From Pyrinomonadaceae bacterium (GTDB lineage Bacteria > Acidobacteriota > Blastocatellia > Pyrinomonadales > Pyrinomonadaceae), in contig JAJAYR010000214.1 in NCBI GenBank assembly GCA_026786155.1, positions 1 through 5,223 on the forward strand: a stretch of DNA of 5,223 bases, in the 5' to 3' direction. The position numbers and the translations under genes are program-made. This document shows positions 1-5,057 of this stretch, piece by piece. Positions within the stretch are counted from its first letter, which is position 1, and every line of letters begins with the position of its first letter. The notes under the pieces are model-generated. The model was not told the origin of the DNA and ran no database searches. It saw only the letters and a list, made by a program, of their open reading frames with translations.

Positions 1-181
1 CCGTGCAGCAAAGTTGAGCTGCACTAACGGTTTCGGCATCGCAGTCTTTTGTTTTCTTTTTGCAGCACTCCATCGCCGACAGAGCGTTTTCCGCATTGCC
101 CGAAAAAACGGGCGTCCCCGCCAGCACGCCGGAGGCGAGAGCGAATAGCAGAAAAAGAGATGTCAGCCATTTAATCATCAT
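1..181 (-). CDS. Small secreted Cys-rich protein, partial (3' end outside window)
   Basis: Sixty residues are visible before the left edge cuts the gene. The N-terminus is a clear signal peptide: a short start with one Lys (K4), a hydrophobic core at about residues 5-20 (WLTSLFLLFALASGVLA) and a likely cleavage site after Ala21. The exported part carries cysteines at 39, 40, 47, 58 and 59 in the pattern ECCKKK...DC...LCC. The start at 181 has an AGGTGGA ribosome binding site (193-199) eleven bases upstream; a second ATG follows directly at 178. It lies 113 bp downstream of arsC on the same strand, so it may be the last visible gene of the ars operon. Paired cysteines suggest metal or arsenite binding, or disulfides, outside the cytoplasm; that is inference. 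I have a general memory of similar unnamed small CC proteins, but no named family. Confidence 0.72.
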   Translation of the reverse strand, partial: MMIKWLTSLFLLFALASGVLAGTPVFSGNAENALSAMECCKKKTKDCDAETVSAAQLCCT

Positions 182-294
182 TTTTACAGTGTTCCACCTG
201 TTTAACGTCTGTCAAGTTTTTGGTCATCAGCAGTCAATACTCTAATCTGAATACCTGATACCGATTCTAATATTCCCGAACGAATAAACCGGAT
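182..294. other. Intergenic gap between arsC and the secreted protein
   Basis: This 113-bp AT-rich gap contains the ribosome binding site of the secreted-protein gene. On the - strand a TTGACA hexamer lies close to that gene, but no acceptable -10 box follows before the ribosome binding site. I see no convincing hairpin plus T-tract, so there is no support for transcription ending after arsC. Confidence 0.4.
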
Positions 295-717
295 TTAATT
301 TTGAGCGGCAAATTCCCGCAGCCAATCACGAATTTCATCCCGCACGCGGCGAAAAACTGCCAGGCGCGATTCATAATCGCCCGCGGTTGTTGGCGGCGGG
401 TCTTCAAAGCTTTGATGAATGCGCGTCGCGTTGCCGGGAAATACGGGACAGGTTTCTTTGGCGTTGTCGCAAACTGTAATAATGTAGTCGAATTGTTGTC
501 CGGTAAACTCATCAGCCGATTTTGAGCGATGACCGGAAATATCAATGCCGATTTCTCCCATCGCTTTTATTGCTTCATCGCGGACCTGGCTTGGTTCAAC
601 CCCGGCACTTTTGACTTCAAATGTATCTCCGGCATCGTGCCGTAATAATCCTTCCGCCATCTGGCTGCGGGCTGAGTTTCCGGTGCAGAGAATCAAGACT
701 CTTTTTTTATTTTCCAT
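295..717 (-). CDS. arsC: Arsenate reductase ArsC, LMW protein-tyrosine-phosphatase (thioredoxin-coupled) type
   Basis: This 140-residue cytoplasmic enzyme reduces arsenate to arsenite. It shows the phosphatase P-loop at residues 11-17 (C11-TGNSA-R17, a CX5R motif) followed by SQMAEG. The resolving pair C83 and C90 sits in TVCDNAKETCPVFPG, and the DPP motif at 106-108 supplies the usual catalytic Asp. C11, C83 and C90 match the three-cysteine relay of the thioredoxin-coupled class (S. aureus pI258 ArsC, B. subtilis ArsC) rather than the glutaredoxin class. Length is normal for the family. I take ATG 717 as the start: an AAAGGA at 730-735 lies 12 bases upstream, whereas the in-frame TTG at 729 touches that sequence. 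It lies in the ars operon, 77 bp after the second stop of the upstream small gene. Its arsenite product would feed the neighbouring ArsM and aquaglyceroporin. Confidence 0.95.
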   Translation of the reverse strand: MENKKRVLILCTGNSARSQMAEGLLRHDAGDTFEVKSAGVEPSQVRDEAIKAMGEIGIDISGHRSKSADEFTGQQFDYIITVCDNAKETCPVFPGNATRIHQSFEDPPPTTAGDYESRLAVFRRVRDEIRDWLREFAAQN

Positions 718-794
718 AATGTTTTTCAATCCTTTCGGTTATAAATGTATGCGCCGCGCGGCGGTTGAAAATTTAATCGCAGTTCGGCAATCGC

Positions 795-866
795 TCACAA
801 GTTGATATTGAATTCGCTCCTAATGAATTCCTTTATGCCAACTTGCCCGCGAAGGCGCAGCCAAAG
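795..866 (-). pseudogene. In-frame C-terminal continuation of the LCCPFF protein beyond a TGA
   Basis: Immediately after the TGA at 867-869 the same frame stays open for 23 codons, reading LWLRLRGQVGIKEF then IRSEFNINL, up to a second TGA at 795-797. This matches the usual C-terminal end of the small LCCPFF family as I remember it (WLRLTG followed by a G-V-K-E-F-type segment), and it restores the expected length of about 105 residues with no gap or frame change. The simplest reading is a single-base nonsense change, for example CGA to TGA, that has cut off a conserved tail. A sequencing error or TGA readthrough would give the same picture. Confidence 0.7.
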
Positions 867-1109
867 TCAATCACCGGCATTTTCGACGGATAATTCAAAA
901 TCAAAAAACGGACAACATAACCGCTCGTAAACAATAAACTCCGCCGCGTCCAGAATCAGTTGCGATTCCGCTTTGAAGCGAAAAGCGTAACCGTCCGCCA
1001 ACTCCTGCAATTCTTGTCGAGCATCTTTTAATGTTTGGGTTATTGTGTTGTAACGCCCGCGCTGCGTTTTATCGAGCGCGTTCATATTGCAAGCAAAAAC
1101 TGATTCCAT
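867..1109 (-). CDS. Small LCCPFF-motif protein of unknown function, apparently truncated by an in-frame TGA
   Basis: The open frame gives 80 residues: ESVFACNMNALD at the N-terminus, a central ADGYAFRF motif (39-46), and a conserved-looking YERLCCPFFDFEL block with C65 and C66 adjacent. I recognise this as an unnamed small-protein family often seen beside mercury or arsenic genes; I know of no established function. The Cys pair suggests thiophilic metal binding (inference). Family members are usually about 105-110 residues and end with WLRLTG-like and GVKEF-like segments, which here lie in frame just past the TGA. The start at ATG 1109 is supported by a strong GAGGAG ribosome binding site (1120-1125) ten bases upstream. 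It begins 21 bp after the aquaporin stop, so it is operonic. Whether the short product folds or works is unknown. Confidence 0.8.
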   Translation of the reverse strand: MESVFACNMNALDKTQRGRYNTITQTLKDARQELQELADGYAFRFKAESQLILDAAEFIVYERLCCPFFDFELSVENAGD

Positions 1110-1119
1110 ACATTATTTT

Positions 1120-1125
1120 CTCCTC
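1120..1125 (-). promoter_or_regulatory. Strong ribosome binding site for the LCCPFF small gene
   Basis: The - strand reads GAGGAG, ten bases before ATG 1109. It is the best Shine-Dalgarno match among the downstream genes of this operon, which argues that the small gene is or recently was translated despite its internal TGA. Confidence 0.7.
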
Positions 1126-1130
1126 GGATT

Positions 1131-1835
1131 TTATTCATCGTGCGGAACTATGACGGCTTCCGCGTCTTCAGTTGAAATTGGCACAAGCCAGCGAAAAAGC
1201 AGCGTTGCCGCGATTGCTCCCAGAAGCTGCGCGACTATAAAGCCGGGAACATCTGCCAATCTGATTCCCGCAAAACTATCGCTCATCGAACGCGCCAGCG
1301 TTACTGCCGGATTCGCAAACGAGGTGGACGCGGTGAACCAGTAAGCGGCGGTGATGTAGGCAGCAACAGCAAACGGAACAACCGTCGCCGAACGAAGTCG
1401 AACGCATCCCCAAATGACGGCGAGCAATCCGAAGGTGGCGACAAACTCGCTGAACCACTGCGCCGAACCCGTCCGCATCTTTTGCGATGCGAAGAAAATA
1501 GGTAGTTCAAACATTACGTTCGCGGCGGCAACTCCGGCGAAAGCTCCGACCGTCTGCGTGGTAATGTAGGCGAGCGCGTCCCGCTTCGAGAGTCCGCCCT
1601 GTATCCAATCGCAAATAGTAACAGCCGGGTTAAAGTGTGCGCCTGAAATTCCGCCGAACGTCAAAATCAGCGCGACCAGTGCCGCGCCCGTGGCGACGGT
1701 GTTGGCGAGCAATGCAACGGCGACGTTACCGCCCGCCAGCCGCTCCGCCATAATGCCGGAGCCGACCACCGTCGCCAGCAGCATCGCCGTCCCTAAACCT
1801 TCGGCGACAATGCGCCGCGCTAAATTTGTTTTCAT
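1131..1835 (-). CDS. aqpS: AqpS-like aquaglyceroporin (MIP family), probable arsenite/methylarsenical channel
   Basis: This 234-residue inner-membrane channel has the MIP fold: six hydrophobic helices and two re-entrant NPA loops, HFNPAVT (N69-P70-A71) and FANPAVTLARS (N175-P176-A177). The residue just after the second NPA is Val178; most aquaporins have the selectivity-filter Arg there, so the pore should be wider and less polar. That Val is shared, as far as I recall, with the AqpS group of ars operons (Sinorhizobium meliloti AqpS), where the channel lets As(III) made by ArsC flow out and also passes methylated arsenicals. Its place between arsM and arsC fits that role. The start ATG 1835 directly follows the TAA of the upstream 64-codon ORF and has no good ribosome binding site of its own, suggesting translational coupling. 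The substrate is inferred from context. Confidence 0.92.
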   Translation of the reverse strand: MKTNLARRIVAEGLGTAMLLATVVGSGIMAERLAGGNVAVALLANTVATGAALVALILTFGGISGAHFNPAVTICDWIQGGLSKRDALAYITTQTVGAFAGVAAANVMFELPIFFASQKMRTGSAQWFSEFVATFGLLAVIWGCVRLRSATVVPFAVAAYITAAYWFTASTSFANPAVTLARSMSDSFAGIRLADVPGFIVAQLLGAIAATLLFRWLVPISTEDAEAVIVPHDE

Positions 1836-2030
1836 TTATACCGGACTGAGCGCACAGCACGCCGTTCTTCCGACCAGTTTTCCCGTTACCTCGTCTCTTT
1901 TGATAACAAACACTTCCCATTCTCTATCGAAAAGGTTTTTATTAGATTCAGTGTTTATCTCGGCACTGCGTAAACTTGTTGTTCGGCAACCGGCTCTAAA
2001 TTTCTCGATTCTTTTTTCTTTCGCCGCCAT
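1836..2030 (-). CDS. Hypothetical 64-residue protein, stop joined to the aquaporin start
   Basis: I do not recognise this protein. It is charged and soluble-looking, begins MAAKEKRIEKFRAGC, and carries one Cys at 15 and an adjacent pair (C58, C59) in TACCALSPV at the C-terminus. It has no membrane segment or signal peptide. Support for a real gene: an AAGGAA ribosome binding site (2039-2044) eight bases before ATG 2030; its TAA is followed at once by the aquaporin ATG (TAAATG), a coupling arrangement; and it fills an otherwise empty 230-bp gap in a tight operon. The N-terminal K-R-I-E-x-F-x-A-G-C string faintly recalls small thioredoxin-like proteins of ars loci, but the second active-site Cys is absent (CRTT). 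It could instead be a decayed remnant or a leader for the channel gene. Confidence 0.5.
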   Translation of the reverse strand: MAAKEKRIEKFRAGCRTTSLRSAEINTESNKNLFDREWEVFVIKRDEVTGKLVGRTACCALSPV

Positions 2031-2038
2031 TTTTTATA

Positions 2039-2044
2039 TTCCTT
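2039..2044 (-). promoter_or_regulatory. Ribosome binding site for the 64-residue ORF
   Basis: The - strand reads AAGGAA, eight bases before ATG 2030. Together with the TAAATG junction to the aquaporin gene it is the main evidence that the small ORF is translated. Confidence 0.5.
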
Positions 2045-2065
2045 TTAATTTATTTCGCGCCGCCA

Positions 2066-2986
2066 TTAGTTATTATCATCTTGCTTGACGGCAAAAACGC
2101 GCACGCTCGCCGCGTAATCGTTGACATTATAACGACGCAGGAGTTCAGCTAAGTCAGCGTGTAACTCGCTGTCTGCGCTGCTCGCCGGTTCAGGCGTGCA
2201 GCAGGCTGAATCGAGCATCGGCAGAGATTTTGATGCGCTTCCTATTTGAGTCATTGCCGGTGAACAGCATCCGGCTTGGTTCTCGACCTTCGCGTAAGCG
2301 TTTAGGTCTGAACCTGTATCTATCACTTCAACTCCCGAAAAACCCGCTCCGAGCAAACCGCTTTTGTAATTCTCGATGGGAATTGCACCGGCGATGCAGC
2401 CGACATACGCCATCAAATCGTTGCCGAGTTCGGCGGGTAATTCCCGCTTTAATGCAATATCGCTAACCGCCAGGCGTCCGCCGGGCTTTAGAACCCGCGC
2501 GATTTCACGAAACACCGCCGTTTTGTCGGTCGCCAAATTGATAACACAGTTGCTAATCACGCAATCAACCGAATTGTCGGGAAGCGGCAAACGGTCAATC
2601 ATCGCCAGATGAAACTCGACATTCGGGTAACCTTTGCCGCCGTTGCCCTGCGCCTGGTTTCGCTGGGCAAGCTCTATCATTTCAGGAGTCATATCAATCC
2701 CGATAGCTTTGCCGCTCGCGCCGACTTGCCGCGCGGCGAGAAAAACGTCCAGCCCGCCGCCCGAACCCAAATCAACTACAACCTCGCCTTCGCGCAGATG
2801 AGCCGTCGCCGTCGGATTACCGCACGAGAGTCCCATATTCGCTTCGGCGGGAATCGAGGATAATTCTTCTTTTGAATAACCAAATGCTTCCGCGACCGCT
2901 CGCACTCCGTCGTTTTCCGACGAAAGATTACTGACCGCGACCGAGCCGTATTTTGACCGCACTGCTTGTTCTATTTTTTCAGACAT
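2066..2986 (-). CDS. arsM: Arsenite S-adenosylmethionine methyltransferase ArsM
   Basis: This 306-residue cytoplasmic enzyme transfers methyl groups from SAM to As(III), giving methylated and finally volatile arsenicals. The Rossmann SAM site is visible: motif I VVDLGSGGGLDVF (70-82), acidic IGIDMTPEMI (96-104), and the ARVLKPGGRLAVSD block (163-176). The arsenic-site cysteines match those of characterised ArsM enzymes: C55 in GLSCGNP, C147 in SNCVINL and C197 in YVGCIAGA. The C-terminus adds two CC pairs (C240-C241, C262-C263) and ends in the family signature YAASVRVFAVK. I choose ATG 2986 over the GTG at 2992 because AAGGTGG (2994-3000) lies seven bases upstream of it. It is the first gene of the leftward ars operon, divergent from arsR. 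Confidence 0.95.
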   Translation of the reverse strand: MSEKIEQAVRSKYGSVAVSNLSSENDGVRAVAEAFGYSKEELSSIPAEANMGLSCGNPTATAHLREGEVVVDLGSGGGLDVFLAARQVGASGKAIGIDMTPEMIELAQRNQAQGNGGKGYPNVEFHLAMIDRLPLPDNSVDCVISNCVINLATDKTAVFREIARVLKPGGRLAVSDIALKRELPAELGNDLMAYVGCIAGAIPIENYKSGLLGAGFSGVEVIDTGSDLNAYAKVENQAGCCSPAMTQIGSASKSLPMLDSACCTPEPASSADSELHADLAELLRRYNVNDYAASVRVFAVKQDDNN

Positions 2987-2993
2987 TATCACA

Positions 2994-3000
2994 CCACCTT
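2994..3000 (-). promoter_or_regulatory. Ribosome binding site that fixes the arsM start
   Basis: AAGGTGG on the - strand, seven bases before ATG 2986. The alternative GTG at 2992 would be only one base away from it, so the ATG is preferred. Confidence 0.7.
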
Positions 3001-3040
3001 CAATTAAATTTTTGATTAAGACATACGCTTAAACGTATAT

Positions 3041-3062
3041 GCAAATTTAGAGTAAACTTTGC
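3041..3062. repeat. Short inverted repeat centred on the arsM -10 box
   Basis: GCAAA (3041-3045) and TTTGC (3058-3062) are inverted copies around the predicted arsM -10 hexamer. The arms are only five bases, with two more pairs inside, so this may be chance in AT-rich DNA or an extra regulator contact. Confidence 0.3.
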
Positions 3063-3078
3063 CTAACGTATATGTCAA
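3051..3078 (-). promoter_or_regulatory. Predicted sigma70-type promoter of the arsM operon
   Basis: On the - strand a perfect -35 TTGACA (3073-3078) is followed after 16 bp by TTTACT (3051-3056, four of six matches to TATAAT). Transcription would start near 3044, leaving a leader of about 60 bases before arsM. The repeated AACGTATATG element covers the -35 and spacer, and the palindrome lies just past the start site, which suits repression by ArsR. Confidence 0.6.
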
Positions 3079-3101
3079 GCCGTATGAGATTGTGTTATAA
3101 T
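3072..3101 (+). promoter_or_regulatory. Predicted extended -10 promoter of arsR
   Basis: A perfect TATAAT (3096-3101) is preceded by TG one base upstream (3093-3094), making an extended -10 element. The best -35 is a weak ATGTCA (3072-3077) at 18-bp spacing, which overlaps the -35 of the opposing arsM promoter on the other strand. The two promoters are therefore back-to-back and share DNA. Transcription would begin around 3108, only a few bases before the first ATG of arsR. Confidence 0.6.
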
Positions 3102-3111
3102 CTTTTTTGTT

Positions 3112-3519
3112 ATGAGAAGTGAAAAGAATAACGAAAAGTCTTTCAATATGGAATTATTTTTTGCCGCGCTTGCTGACAATACGCGGCTCCGGCTACTCAA
3201 TTTAATGCAGGACACGGAAGTATGTGTGTGCTATTTTGTCGAAGTGATCGGAACGAATCAACCGAAGATTTCGCGCCATCTGGCATATTTGAGAAAAGCC
3301 GGCATCGTCGCCGCCCGGCGTGACGGGATATGGGCGCATTATCGAATAATGATGCCGAAAAACGAACACGCGGCGCGAGTTTTGCGCGACATTCAAGAGT
3401 GGTTAAAAACCGACAAAGTAATGCAGAAAGACAGAATACAATTAGCGAAGGTTTGTTGTGCGCCGCAACCGCCGGTAAGCATTCAAGGTGCGCCGCGCCC
3501 GCAAATTGCCATGGGGTAA
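3112..3519 (+). CDS. arsR: ArsR-family As(III)-responsive transcriptional repressor
   Basis: This 135-residue protein is a winged-helix repressor of the ArsR/SmtB family. It reads ELFFAALADNTRLRLLNLM in the first helices, then the metal motif EVCVC (C38, C40), the recognition helix region TNQPKISRHLAYLRKAGIV (48-66) and the wing RRDGIWAHYRI (69-79). As(III) binding to cysteines releases it from DNA. The third Cys of the E. coli ELCVCDLC site is Val43 here; a second pair, C115-C116, lies in the C-terminal tail (AKVCCAPQPP), so a different three- or four-Cys site is possible. The gene is divergent from arsM and should control itself and that operon. The first ATG (3112) is about 11 bases after the -10 box and has no ribosome binding site; ATG 3148 (MELFF) is an alternative start. 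Confidence 0.93.
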   Translation: MRSEKNNEKSFNMELFFAALADNTRLRLLNLMQDTEVCVCYFVEVIGTNQPKISRHLAYLRKAGIVAARRDGIWAHYRIMMPKNEHAARVLRDIQEWLKTDKVMQKDRIQLAKVCCAPQPPVSIQGAPRPQIAMG

Positions 3520-3539
3520 AATCGTTAGAATTAGCGGAC

Positions 3540-3568
3540 GGCTTATGAGAAAACATTAGCCCATTTTT
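3540..3568 (+). terminator. Intrinsic terminator after arsR
   Basis: GGCTTATG (3540-3547) pairs with CATTAGCC (3554-3561), with one T-T mismatch, around a six-base loop AGAAAA. A run of five T follows at 3564-3568. It lies 21 bp past the arsR stop, in the gap between the convergent genes. On the - strand no T-run follows the hairpin, so it should act on arsR only. Confidence 0.6.
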
Positions 3569-3582
3569 CGGTATTTCCGCTT

Positions 3583-4176
3583 TTACAGCCAACGTCTGAC
3601 TTGCTTTCGGAATTCGATATACTCTTCACCGTGGGTTCCGGTTAAAAATTCTTCTTCCAGCCGGACTTGAATCTGTATGAGAACATATCCGAGAATCAGG
3701 ATAAGAAATGTCAAAGCATTTGGAATCGTTAAGAAAACTCCAAATAAAGTAACAATCATTCCGAGAAAAATCGGGTTGCGCGAATAGCGGAAAAGCCCTG
3801 TCCGCACGAGGGCAGTTTGCTTTTGCTCGTCAATGCCGATGCGCCACGAATTGCCCATCTGAATCTGCGCTAGTATAGTCCAGCCGAGCGAGAGCAAAAG
3901 CAAGGCAAGACCGATGAATTGAACTGTCCGATTTTCCAGCCACGCGATTGGAAGCAGATACGGATAAAAACTCGGCGCGAAGGCGTAAATAATAATCACC
4001 AGAGTTAAAACGAGCATCACGATTTTGAAGAGCCTGCCGATATAGTCATGCGCCGTGTCCGCGCCGCGAAACGTGATGGGATTAACGCCGGTTTTTTTCC
4101 AAACCCGGTAAGACGGCAGAACGAACGCCGCGCCGAAGTAGAAAACCAAATAAATTATCAGGATGTAACCGATCAT
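3583..4176 (-). CDS. Membrane methyltransferase, isoprenylcysteine carboxyl methyltransferase family (CzcN/NccN type)
   Basis: This 197-residue integral membrane protein has about five hydrophobic segments (roughly 3-20, 50-70, 84-104, 136-153, 154-170) and the C-terminal SAM-binding signature of the ICMT/PEMT families: TGLFRYSRNPIFLG (126-139, with R133-N134-P135 in place of the common RHP), then RLEEEFL (172-178) and HGEEYIEFRKQVRRWL to the end. Family members methylate small or lipid substrates at the membrane. CzcN and NccN in the Czc and Ncc metal-resistance regions belong here; their exact reaction is unsettled. The gene lies 82 bp downstream of the cation transporter on the same strand and converges on arsR. 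AAAGGGG (4180-4186) sits close before ATG 4176. The methyl acceptor cannot be read from the sequence. Confidence 0.85.
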   Translation of the reverse strand: MIGYILIIYLVFYFGAAFVLPSYRVWKKTGVNPITFRGADTAHDYIGRLFKIVMLVLTLVIIIYAFAPSFYPYLLPIAWLENRTVQFIGLALLLLSLGWTILAQIQMGNSWRIGIDEQKQTALVRTGLFRYSRNPIFLGMIVTLFGVFLTIPNALTFLILILGYVLIQIQVRLEEEFLTGTHGEEYIEFRKQVRRWL

Positions 4177-4258
4177 TTTCCCCTTTATATTTCTAAAAAT
4201 TACTCGTCTATCGCCAAACCGCGCCGCTCGATTGCAATATTTATGGCGGCTCGCATTT

Positions 4259-5050
4259 TTATTTTCCGAGTTTCAAAATCTTGATCGCGCCCCGCACGAC
4301 GACGACAAAAACAATTGTGCCAACGATTAAATCAGGTTTGTTGGAATCGAGCCAATAGACCAGAATTCCGGCGATGATGACTCCGAGATTGATAATCACG
4401 TCGTTGGAAGTAAAAATCGCGCTCGCCTGCATATGGGCTTCTTTGCTTTTGGATCTTTGCAGAAGGTAGAGACAGAATCCGTTCGCCGTTAAAGCCAGCA
4501 CGGAAACGATGATCATCGTCGAAAAATCGGGCATTTCTTCGACTCCGACGAATCTCCGAATGACTTCGACGAAACCGAGAAGGGCGAGCGTGATTTGAAA
4601 ATATCCGGCGACCTGGGCGATGTTTTTCTTTCCCGCCGCCGCCGCGCCGACGGCAAACAGGCTAATGGCGTAAACGAAGGAATCGGCAAGCATATCGAGG
4701 CTGTCGGCGACGAGTCCCATCGAAGATGAAATGATTCCGGTCGTCATTTCAATGGCGAAAAACGCGAAGTTAATAGCAAGAACAGTCCAGAGCAGTTTTC
4801 TTTGCTTTGCCGGCTCTTCAAATTCAATTTGGTCGGACGGCTCGTTACTTAAACGTCTTCCGCCCAGTTTCAAATCGGCGATTGAACTTTCGATTACGTC
4901 AATTTGCCCGTCGTGAAAAACAGTCAACCGGCGGTTCGGAATGTCAAAATCGAGATTTTTGATTTCCTCGATTCCGTCGAACTTCAGCCTGATTAGATTT
5001 TCTTCCGAAGGACAATCCATCTGCGAAATTTCAAAGATCGTTTTTTCCAT
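4259..5050 (-). CDS. CDF-like cation transporter with N-terminal HMA-like domain
   Basis: This 263-residue inner-membrane protein has two parts. Residues 1-70 form a small HMA-like ferredoxin fold with the motif QMDCPSEEN, where only C13 of the usual CxxC is kept. Residues 86-260 hold six helices like the cation diffusion facilitator family. Helix 2 has DSLDMLADS, whose D119 and D123 form a DxxxD metal half-site. In helix 5 (AIFTSNDVIINLGVIIAG) D217 is kept but the usual His or Asp four residues earlier is F213. The cytoplasmic C-terminal domain of standard CDF proteins is missing. It probably exports a divalent metal; the ion is unknown. I start at ATG 5050, where the HMA-like domain begins and the gap to the upstream stop is 7 bp; the longer frame to 5122 would run far into that gene. 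It forms an operon with both flanking methyltransferase-like genes. Confidence 0.87.
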   Translation of the reverse strand: MEKTIFEISQMDCPSEENLIRLKFDGIEEIKNLDFDIPNRRLTVFHDGQIDVIESSIADLKLGGRRLSNEPSDQIEFEEPAKQRKLLWTVLAINFAFFAIEMTTGIISSSMGLVADSLDMLADSFVYAISLFAVGAAAAGKKNIAQVAGYFQITLALLGFVEVIRRFVGVEEMPDFSTMIIVSVLALTANGFCLYLLQRSKSKEAHMQASAIFTSNDVIINLGVIIAGILVYWLDSNKPDLIVGTIVFVVVVRGAIKILKLGK

Positions 5051-5057
5051 ATTTCCA

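Larger units (their letters stand above)
3021..3086. promoter_or_regulatory. Probable ArsR operator region with palindrome and repeated half-sites
   Basis: A 16-bp near-perfect palindrome, ATACGCTTAAACGTAT (3023-3038, one mismatched pair), lies just downstream of the predicted arsM transcription start. The decamer AACGTATATG occurs twice in the same orientation, at 3032-3041 and 3065-3074, 33 bp (about three helical turns) apart. A further CGTATG at 3081-3086 mirrors CATACG at 3022-3027. The second decamer overlaps the arsM -35 box and spacer. Dimeric ArsR/SmtB repressors bind such AT-rich dyads at divergent promoters; assignment to the adjacent ArsR is inference from position. Confidence 0.65.

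Noticed and set aside
718..729. TTG start adding four residues to ArsC.
   Set aside because: It lies directly against the ribosome binding site, so initiation there is unlikely; ATG 717 has workable spacing.
830..869. Possible bacterial SECIS hairpin after TGA 867-869.
   Set aside because: Only a short CTGCG/CGCGG stem with a CCTT loop is visible, without the typical bulge and loop features; not enough to claim selenocysteine.
1690..2088. 132-codon + strand ORF.
   Set aside because: Runs antisense through the aquaporin N-terminus and the small ORF, with no recognisable domain; a shadow frame.
3197..3592. 131-codon - strand ORF across arsR.
   Set aside because: Antisense shadow of a clearly recognised ArsR gene, with no domain-like pattern.
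4223..4250. Inverted repeat GCCGC / GCGGC with an 18-base loop downstream of the cation transporter.
   Set aside because: Short stem and long loop, with no T-tract on the - strand where a terminator would be needed.
4200..4256. An 18-codon ORF on the - strand starting two bases after the cation-transporter stop, between it and the ICMT-family gene.
   Set aside because: Too short to judge, with no separate ribosome binding site and no recognisable motif; likely chance.
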